Assembly (NCBI RefSeq): GCF_003672135.1
Contig: NC_039517.1
Coordinates: forward strand, 13,416,601-13,480,600
Direction: 5' to 3'
Origin: Ooceraea biroi
Taxonomy: Eukaryota > Arthropoda > Insecta > Hymenoptera > Formicidae
DNA length: 64,000 bases
Below are positions 57,885-64,000 of this stretch, piece after piece. The notes below the pieces were generated by a model, which was not told where the DNA came from, did no database searches, and was given only the letters and a program-made list of their open reading frames with translations. Each line of letters opens with the position of its first letter. Position 1 is the stretch's first letter. The position numbers and the translations under genes are program-made.

Positions 57885-59093
57885 TTAAGTGATTCTGCGC
57901 ACAACGTTGGTCAACGGGCTGTATTCGACCACGCGATCGTGTATGATGAGACAGTAGGCTGTAGTATTCGTTGGTATGTCTTCCATGCAGTCGAACTCTA
58001 ATCGCACGTCGACGGTGGCAGTCTTCACAGATTCGCTTTGTCGCGAACAATCGATGACGACGAAGGGGCCACAAAAACCAAATTTGTCGATGGGAAGAAG
58101 CACCTCATCATGATTGCTTCCATAATACGATTTGTAAAACCGCACGTACATATCATACAGGATGGCATATCTCTTCTTACCGAAATCAAGGTTCAAATCG
58201 TCGTATGGATAAAATTCCGAGTTTAGATAAAGTTTTACGTTAGTTAATTTGCAAGCGTCGAATCGAGTTATCGCTCTCGTTATGTTATTCTTTCGACCAG
58301 TCTGCAACGCAAAGATGACGTATCGCGGCTTCTCGAGCTGAGTAGTGGTCTTGACGGTCCATGAATGCTTAGTCGTGCTCTGCAGCAGAGGAAATTCTTG
58401 CAGATCCCACGAGCGGAAACTCATGCTCAGAAATCTTCCACTCTCCAGAGTTCGTAGCATAGCCAGCTTGTTGATCTCGTTCAATGCGACGTGGGACATA
58501 CGCCACTGTACTCTGAGTAATTCAATCTCAGGCTGGATCTCGGCATCTCCTCTTAGACAATTGTTGTCGTTGCGTGAGCGTATGAGGACCAATTCATGAC
58601 GTGCATTAATCACTACACGCCTGTAATCTTCACAAAATCCCAGCAGCATGCTAAGCGGTACGCAAAAGTTGACGTGGCCCTCTTCGCCGTTTGAAAAATT
58701 CGTGATATCCCATCCGGCATTCTTCAACATCTCATTCATTGATGTCGTTAGAGATACATAGTTTTTCAGAGTGGAGGTTATTCCAACGTTTCTGTTGCGA
58801 TCAATGTCCACACCGTTGAGTTCATAGCGAATCTCATCGAACATGAACGCTATGCAATTATTCTCCAATACAGCACGCTTATTCGCTGTGGGGTTCTTTA
58901 TCGTTAATTTACTCTCGACGTATAGAAAACTCTCGCATGGTAACATATACAAATTTTGATGTTGTTTAGGTATTCGTATCTCATCGCTGTATCCAAACGT
59001 TGTGTTGGCATACGGATTGTACGTGTGAGTCTCGATTTTGACGATGTGATCGTCAAAGATCGGTTTGCCCCCGATGTTGAGAATCTCTGTCAT
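57885..59093 (-). CDS. major-capsid-like protein of a Polinton/adintovirus-type element
   Basis: 402 codons from an ATG at 59093 with no interruption. Beta-rich throughout: N-terminal EILNIGGKPIFDDHIVKIE, a middle with FDEIRYELNGVDIDRNRN, and later FYPYDDLNLDFGKKRYAILYDMY. Placement between the penton-like, protease and ATPase genes, the size and the all-beta pattern support a double-jelly-roll capsid subunit, somewhat short for Polintons (often 500 or more). The call rests on family context and pattern, with no alignment. It is the best preserved gene of the module, with no stops, so it could be recent or under constraint. Confidence 0.7.
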   Translation of the reverse strand: MTEILNIGGKPIFDDHIVKIETHTYNPYANTTFGYSDEIRIPKQHQNLYMLPCESFLYVESKLTIKNPTANKRAVLENNCIAFMFDEIRYELNGVDIDRNRNVGITSTLKNYVSLTTSMNEMLKNAGWDITNFSNGEEGHVNFCVPLSMLLGFCEDYRRVVINARHELVLIRSRNDNNCLRGDAEIQPEIELLRVQWRMSHVALNEINKLAMLRTLESGRFLSMSFRSWDLQEFPLLQSTTKHSWTVKTTTQLEKPRYVIFALQTGRKNNITRAITRFDACKLTNVKLYLNSEFYPYDDLNLDFGKKRYAILYDMYVRFYKSYYGSNHDEVLLPIDKFGFCGPFVVIDCSRQSESVKTATVDVRLEFDCMEDIPTNTTAYCLIIHDRVVEYSPLTNVVRRIT

Positions 59094-59094
59094 T

Positions 59095-59268
59095 TTAGAT
59101 ATTTCGTACTGCGAAACCCAAAGATCTCAAAAATGCAATGTTCGATGCGGTGAGCTTCCTTCTTTTATCAAGTTGTCGAGTTGTATTATTATCACGCGAT
59201 ACCGTAACAGCAGTTGACTTCTTCGGAAAAATATTACCTCTTGCAAAATTGTCGTTTAACACGAGCAT
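59095..59268 (-). CDS. small basic virion-type protein
   Basis: 57 codons from ATG 59268 (MLVLNDNFARGNIFPK). The upstream GTG at 59283 is not a usable start in a eukaryote. A basic middle (RQLDKRRKLTAS) and a hydrophobic end (IAFLRSLGF). It is packed between the penton-like and capsid-like genes with 21 and 1 bases of spacing, which argues that it is real. Confidence 0.6.
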   Translation of the reverse strand: MLVLNDNFARGNIFPKKSTAVTVSRDNNTTRQLDKRRKLTASNIAFLRSLGFAVRNI

Positions 59269-59289
59269 CACCAACGCTCCCACGTTCTG

Positions 59290-60060
59290 TTACTCTTGCC
59301 GCCGCCGCACGTGTAATCTGACAGTAATCTCCTCACCGCGAAAATCGAGTAGTCGTCCCTCTTGATCTACAACGCGTATCGTTAGCTCCGTAACGCTCTT
59401 GACGATGATCGGAAGGTAAATGATCTGCGCAGGTGTTTCTGATATCTTATATCCAGGTGTCACCCTCGGCGAGAATTCATGTATCGTGTGCACGCGTCTG
59501 TCATTGCTGTATGCACCGGCAGTCACACTGCATTCCACACGAATAATGTTTACATTCATTATTTTTATCGGTACATCCGATTCGTGCCATTTTCCAGGTT
59601 GTAAGATACGATTCACAGAGAATCCTAGCAGTGATCCTATGTTGTTAGGCTTGCTGAAATTCACTCTGTATGCGCACTTGATTTCACTCTTCATCGTGCT
59701 GTGATTAGCGCGCAGTACTATTGAATAATCCTCATCATTGTCATCCTCTCGTTTCGTCAGATGCGTGACGCTGCGCCGTACACCGTCGACGGGACGTTTC
59801 ATACGTTGCGAGTGTATGAGCGTGCGTTTTAGATATTGGTTTATGGTGTTCAATTCATATGATCCATCGGGAATCGTAATCTCCTTATCATCATCACCAT
59901 AGTAGAATTTATTGTTCGAAGCGTTCACGTTCGGTATCGTGTGATACGTTTCGAAGACAACCAGACCGAGTTCATAATCACCGTCACTCAAATCTATGGC
60001 TGGAAAGTAGTTTGCCGCGAGGATGCTACTCTTGCCTGTCAATGTAAACGTCAACAACAT
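59290..60060 (-). CDS. penton-like minor capsid protein
   Basis: 256 codons from ATG 60060 (MLLTFTLTGKSSILAANYF). C-terminal signature region: GSLLGFSVNRIL, IMNVNIIRVECSVTAGAYS, HTIHEFSPRVTPGYKI, then IIYLPIIV and ITVRLHVRRR. This beta-strand rich pattern fits the single-jelly-roll penton of Polintons and adintoviruses. A charged central insert (KREDDNDEDYS) is unusual but not disruptive. The frame is open throughout. Confidence 0.78.
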   Translation of the reverse strand: MLLTFTLTGKSSILAANYFPAIDLSDGDYELGLVVFETYHTIPNVNASNNKFYYGDDDKEITIPDGSYELNTINQYLKRTLIHSQRMKRPVDGVRRSVTHLTKREDDNDEDYSIVLRANHSTMKSEIKCAYRVNFSKPNNIGSLLGFSVNRILQPGKWHESDVPIKIMNVNIIRVECSVTAGAYSNDRRVHTIHEFSPRVTPGYKISETPAQIIYLPIIVKSVTELTIRVVDQEGRLLDFRGEEITVRLHVRRRQE

Positions 60061-60105
60061 GTTTCACAAAATGCAGAGAGAATACCGAACCACTGCACTG
60101 AATCG

Positions 60106-60480
60106 TCAAGCCTTAAATTCATCAACTGTCTGGAGAAACTGTAGACTCAATTGACCGCAAATTCTCTGATTATACTTCTGATAGGGTGTGCGGTTGTACT
60201 CGATCTTCACTGCATTGCTGCCAAGATATTGGACTAACTCCTTGGGCGGTTGAAGATTACCGAAACTGTCGAAATATAGGACGCGGTCGCCTCTCTTTGC
60301 ATACGCTACCCAATGAGTACCGGGGCCATCCGCATCATCCAAATTCACGATACCACTCTCATTTCGATGTACACCGCCCATCGGTAAAGAATTGCGCATG
60401 AAAACGCCGCGAAAGAAAGGCACGCGCATACGCCTTGCCAGTTGATCAAATTGTACGTTGATGGTTACACCTGTAGACAT
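60106..60480 (-). CDS. adenain-like cysteine protease
   Basis: 124 codons from ATG 60480. Catalytic positions of the adenovirus-type protease are visible: His in GTHWVAY, Asp in YFDSFG, Gln in the NQRICGQ context and Cys in ICGQLSLQFL. The preceding GVFMRNSLP and ESGIVNLDD also fit the family. Shorter than adenovirus proteases (about 200) but typical of Polinton ones. It would mature capsid proteins. The frame ends 46 bases before the penton gene start. Confidence 0.88.
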   Translation of the reverse strand: MSTGVTINVQFDQLARRMRVPFFRGVFMRNSLPMGGVHRNESGIVNLDDADGPGTHWVAYAKRGDRVLYFDSFGNLQPPKELVQYLGSNAVKIEYNRTPYQKYNQRICGQLSLQFLQTVDEFKA

Positions 60481-60482
60481 CT

Positions 60483-61141
60483 TTAACGCCTTTTTGACGT
60501 TTTTTTTTTCTTCTTCGTTACCGCACCCTGTCCTCGTTTGTACGGGGCGAGATACAGTCCGCGACCTTCCATCGCACGATGGTGACGCTGCATTTCCTGC
60601 AGTTGACGCTGCACGGCTTTGCTGTCGTTCACCGCTTTCGCGATCCCTGCTGCCCCGGCGGCCAACGATCCGAGCGCACCCAGCATCGGTAGAATCGGCA
60701 ATACACCGCCGCGTTTCGCTATCGGAAGTATCCGTTTCTTTGTCGTTCTTTTCTTCGTCGTCTTCTCTTCTTCATCGTCCTCAGACCCATACCGAACTTC
60801 GTCTTGGCCTTCATCGCTGCCCAGACAGCCGTGGAGGCGGCTCTCTCTCCCGGAGTCGAATCCCTCGCGAAAATGCGTTCTCGCGCTCTCTTGGCGAGTA
60901 TCTTGTCAGCCGCGTGTCTCTCGGTGAGATCCTTACTCCGAGAATACGCTATGTCGTGCTCACGGCACGTTGCGTCCAACGGATTTATACCCGGATCACC
61001 TCTGGCTAACCGTTTCGCGAGTTGCGTACCTGGACCACAAAACTGATAGCCGGGGATATGCAGCTCCAAAGGAAGCGTGTTTATCGCACGATTCAGCAGA
61101 CTTCCGCCTCGCACTGATTCGTTCGTCGCGAGCGCTGACAT
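60483..61141 (-). pseudogene. PLA2-domain capsid-associated protein with hydrophobic C-terminus, frameshifted
   Basis: ATG at 61141. The phospholipase A2 motif follows: calcium-loop-like YQFCGPGT, then CREHDIAYS with the His-Asp pair. A basic run leads to a stop at 60719. A one-base shift near 60750 joins to a second open stretch ending at 60483, which carries a hydrophobic segment (MLGALGSLAAGAAGIAKAV), GLYLAPYKRG and a Lys/Arg tail. That second part has no ATG of its own, so I read the two as one gene of about 215 codons. In parvoviruses and adintoviruses such PLA2 domains help virions leave endosomes. Confidence 0.8.
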
Positions 61142-61326
61142 TCACCGCAATCCTTGATCAACGGTGCCGGACCGTCGATGTGCGTTCGTTGCCACGGTTG
61201 ATTGTAATGTTTGTAACAACGGCGGTAAGTCTGCACCTCTGCATCCACCTTTATATGCTCCGGGAGCTTGTTCCACACGTGTTCGATATAGTTCTCGCAC
61301 TCCCGCAACAGAATTACCTTTGGCAC
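61093..61326 (-). pseudogene. small Cys/His-rich protein upstream of the PLA2 gene, start lost
   Basis: 77 codons that open at GTG (61326), with a stop just upstream and no ATG, so the start appears mutated. Contains HYNQPWQRTHIDGPAPLIKD followed by CGEC. It overlaps the PLA2 start by 49 bases. Function unknown. Position and compactness suggest it belongs to the virus-like module. Confidence 0.5.
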
Positions 61327-61422
61327 AAATTACAACTGCTCAGTGGTTAAACCGAGTATATCGGAAGGACTCGTCAGCGTGACAAACATTTTGACACTGA
61401 GCGATCTGCGGTTTCACGCGCT

Positions 61423-61430
61423 TATAAATA
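61423..61430 (+). promoter_or_regulatory. TATA box for the packaging ATPase
   Basis: tataaata, 33 bases before the ATPase ATG at 61463, which implies a very short 5' leader. It sits in the 136-base divergent gap between the plus- and minus-strand gene series. Confidence 0.55.
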
Positions 61431-61462
61431 CGAGTGCGACTCCTCCACCTAGAAGTGACAAA

Positions 61463-62168
61463 ATGAGATTCGTGCGGCAACCATTGATGATACGGGTTAC
61501 AAACTGCGACGATAGATTACGACAGATGGGGGACAATGAGGCGATACGTAAATATGGCCCGATGCTGCCGACCACTATACGCGCGATCATCTGCGGTCCC
61601 TCGAACTGTGGTAAAACCAACTTTCTGATAAGCTTACTGGAAAGTCCGCCTGGTGTACGTTTCGAGAACGTGTACGTGTACTCGAAGTCGTTGCAGCAGC
61701 CGAAATATCAGTACCTAGAGAATCTGTTGACATCGATCGATGAAATCGGCTACTTTACATTCTCCAATAACAGTGACGTCATTCCACCGTGCGAGGCACG
61801 TTCAAACTCGATCTTCGTCTTTGATGATGTGGCGTGTGATAAACAAGATACGGTGAGAGAATACTTCTCGATGGGACGTCACTTGAACGTCGACTCCTTC
61901 TATCTCTGTCAGACGTATGCGAGAATACCGAAACATCTTATACGCGACAACGCGAACCTGCTGATCCTGTTCAAACAGGATGGTACCAACTTGAAACACG
62001 TGTACAATGATCACGTAAATACTGACATGCCGTATAGTGATTTTGTTCATTGTGTCACAGTTGTTGGCAACGCGAGTATGGATTCTTAGTGATAGACAAG
62101 GATAGTGCGCTCACTAACGGCGGTACAGAAGAGGATTTATCGAATTTGCGGTACCGCAGAGCGGTTAG
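61463..62168 (+). pseudogene. FtsK/HerA-type genome-packaging ATPase (A32-like), frameshifted at the end
   Basis: ATG at 61463 (MRFVRQPLMIRVTNCDD). The Walker A is GPSNCGKT (about residue 51) and the Walker B is IFVFDDV (about residue 114), followed by YLCQTYARIPKHLIRDNANL, the usual core of Polinton and NCLDV packaging ATPases. The first frame ends at 62089. After a shift near 62049 the C-terminus continues (CWQREYGFLVIDKDS), and a second shift near 62119 leads to YRRGFIEFAVPQ and a stop at 62168. It would pump DNA into capsids. N-terminal and core parts are intact. Confidence 0.85.
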
Positions 62169-62213
62169 TCGTTGTCGATATCCTGTCGGGGTAAAACGCG
62201 AACGAACGACAAC

Positions 62214-63161
62214 ATGGTTGGGAGCAGCGATATTCGTGAGTGTGAAAAGATCGTGAAGGAGATTGAGAAAACGAGCGAATCAGTCCGCAAGAAACATCGT
62301 GCTCTGAAGACCGGTATGATCGATGACGATATCGCTGTGAGGACACATCTTGGACCTATTATCGAACCGCTGCAAAAGATCGTTGACAACTCGAGCATAC
62401 GTGCGGTGAAGGATGAGCCGGACGTGGCGGTTGAAGTACCCTACACCCCCGAAGCGCGAGCCAGACGTAGGGCTTGAAATACTACGCGCCGATACTACGC
62501 GCCCCGAAGCGTGAGAAGAAGATGTGATAAGGAGGGATAAAGAGGAAACTAGTGGGTCGCAAATCACATAAATCGAAAAGCCTCGAACCGAATCGAGCGA
62601 TGCACCGGATGCGCCAACGATAACCTCTACACCGCTTACGACGATTGGAACCATACAATCGCCGATGAATCTTCCAACCGAGGACGAGAGCATTTTCGAA
62701 ACCACGAACGAATCGTTCGCACGTCCGTTCAACGAGAAGTGCAAACGCCAGAGGGTCAAGAAGCGTTGCGGGCTCAATTGGGTCCGCTGAGTCAAAAGTA
62801 TGTTGAGGCTGTCATACGCGGTGACAAAGACATAGATAACGTTTACGGAGTTTATTTGAGCAACGATGGAATGAAGTTCGGTTGTAAGCCGTTTGACGTA
62901 GACCATGAAGATCACATAATTCTCGACAATGTTCGATACAAAGGTACACCAGGTCTTTACGAGCTGGTTTTCAAGAGACTTCCCGATGACATCGTGTACA
63001 CGGATGACGATTTGGAAAAGTACAGGAGCATGCTTTGGTGACGAACGCGTATAGACGCGATCACAGCGCGCGAGTCAGGTAAAGAGTAACAGGGGAACAA
63101 GTACAAATACATAATCGCACCGTTACTAGCAACTGAACCTAAGACGAAATCCGGAAGAGGA
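62214..63161 (+). pseudogene. conserved virus-module protein of unknown role, several frameshifts, cut by gap
   Basis: ATG at 62214 (MVGSSDIRECEKIVKEIEK), with a coiled-coil-like start rich in Lys and Glu, up to a stop at 62477. A variable middle with frame changes follows (PTEDESIFETTNESF near 62660-62720). Then 62739-63041 encodes a compact conserved region (EALRAQLGPLSQKYVEA, GTPGLYELVFKRLPDD, YTDDDLEKY). A further shift leads to KYKYIIAPLLATEPKTKSGR just before the gap at 63162. The parts are in the expected order for one protein of about 310 codons. No catalytic motif seen. It follows the ATPase on the same strand. Confidence 0.6.
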
Positions 63162-63261
63162 NNNNNNNNNNNNNNNNNNNNNNNNNNNNNNNNNNNNNNN
63201 NNNNNNNNNNNNNNNNNNNNNNNNNNNNNNNNNNNNNNNNNNNNNNNNNNNNNNNNNNNNN
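63162..63261. other. assembly gap, 100 N
   Basis: Exactly 100 ambiguous bases, a conventional placeholder size. The true distance and content between the virus-like module and the BEL/Pao fragment are unknown. Confidence 0.98.
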
Positions 63262-64000
63262 ACTGACCGGTGCAATCTCGTAGTCGTATGCGCACCTGAA
63301 GAATCTGACACTCGCGGACGTAGACCCGACCAGTTCGGAACCGATCGAGGTATTACTCGGTGCCGATTTATACAGCGACATCCTGAGAGACGGACTTCGT
63401 CGCGGAGAGACCGGGCAGCCCATCGCACAAAACTCGTGTTCGGATGGATCATTTCCGGTCCCTAGAACCATCGGATCCCGGTTCCACCGCTGAGTCGACG
63501 ATCTCCGCGGGCACCTTCACGTTCATCACGTTTCTTCGTCCGAATCGCTTGATCGAGCTTCGACGATTCTGGGAAACGGAAGAAGTGCGTCGCCCTATCG
63601 CGGACACTCTCGATGATCAATGCGAACAACATTTCCAGTCGACCCACTCTCGCGATTCAGAGGGCCGGTATATCGTTCGGTTGCCGTTTCGACGCGGTCC
63701 ACCCATCAATATCGGCCATTCTCGGACCCGCGCGGAGAGTTGTTTACATTCCGTATTTGCCAAGCTTAGACGGAACGATGATCTTAAAAAAGAGTACACC
63801 GAGTTCATGGACGACTATGAAAGGCTCGGACATATGCGACCTGCTCCTCGGCTGCGTTAACCCACCGATCAGGTTGTGTACATCCCGCATCACGCGGTTG
63901 TTCGGTAAAGCAACACAACCACTCGTCTCCGCGTAGTGTTTAACGCGTCGAGCGCTACGTCTAACGGCACGTCATTGAATGACCATCTCTTGCCAGGTCC
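63262..64000 (+). pseudogene. BEL/Pao-2 Pol fragment, runs off the window
   Basis: In shifting frames: EPIEVLLGADLYSDILRDGL (protease-linked region, about 63330), the stretch RRFWETEEVRRPIADTLDDQ and EGRYIVRLPFR (63560-63690), YERLGHM (about 63820), then VVFNASSATSNGTSLNDHLL (about 63935). The same order and motifs occur in the BEL/Pao element at 7.7-9.3 kb (GADVYADILVDGL, DGRYVVRLP, YEDLGHM, VVFNGLS). A related but clearly different family with several frameshifts. Confidence 0.88.

Noticed and set aside
57587..57892. 101-codon plus-strand ORF
   Set aside because: Antisense to the conserved minus-strand protein at 57266-57781, whose motifs are far more convincing.
60458..61350. Plus-strand ORFs of 80-183 codons opposite the PLA2 gene
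   Set aside because: Shadows of the minus-strand genes. Composition is low-complexity Ser/Arg.

Overview
The window reads as insect nuclear DNA, most likely a hymenopteran and plausibly an ant. That is inference: the repeats are AT-rich, nearly every coding stretch belongs to a mobile element with insect-type relatives, and the right end carries a Polinton/adintovirus-like capsid module of the kind found endogenised in arthropods. I see no ordinary host gene that I can name. Almost all coding sequence is decayed, with frameshifts and in-frame stops, many of them at positions where tryptophan is expected.

Layout. 1-3.5 kb: 3' part of a Ty1/copia element (Copia-1) with its 3' LTR. 4.3-10.7 kb: a BEL/Pao element on the minus strand, its right LTR split by a 271-bp solo LTR. 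10.7-11.5 kb: a diverged gypsy-type LTR relic. 11.7-13.5 kb: a Merlin (IS1016-type) DNA transposon that carries an inverted copy of its own 5' part and a perfect 50-bp-arm GC hairpin. 13.5-14.4 kb: tandem repeats.

14.37-40.77 kb is one nested stack. An outer terminal-inverted-repeat element is split by a TA-flanked long-TIR element (14548-27734) and by a copia element (Copia-2, 27944-39428, GTTAA duplication). The TA element is in turn split by a pogo element (14772-17284, TA), a 1.58-kb palindrome (17542-19123) and a complete Ty3/gypsy element (19204-27501, ATTT). Copia-2 is split by a 6.8-kb transposon (29167-35942, TTT) with 882-bp inverted repeats that encodes a very large intron-containing protein with PIN/XPG-nuclease-like motifs. 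I could not assign that transposon to a named superfamily.

40.8-44.5 kb holds a hAT-like non-autonomous element, duplicated blocks, a minisatellite and a CGT microsatellite. 44.8-50.0 kb is a complete minus-strand copia element (Copia-3), itself interrupted by a 584-bp TA-flanked MITE. 51.4-52.7 kb is a truncated copia fragment with an LTR. 53.5-54.3 kb has an ORF running into a GC-rich minisatellite and a tRNA-like SINE head. 54.8-55.7 kb holds a small five-exon gene-like structure with similar tandem exons.

56.3-63.16 kb is the endogenous virus-like module. On the minus strand it has a PLA2-domain protein, an adenain-type protease, a penton-like protein, a small virion-type protein, a major-capsid-like protein and two accessory proteins. 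On the plus strand it has a packaging ATPase and one conserved protein of unknown role. Together these would form a capsid-building set, but several genes are frameshifted and no polymerase or integrase is visible here. A 100-base gap (63162-63261) separates it from a second BEL/Pao fragment that runs off the window end.
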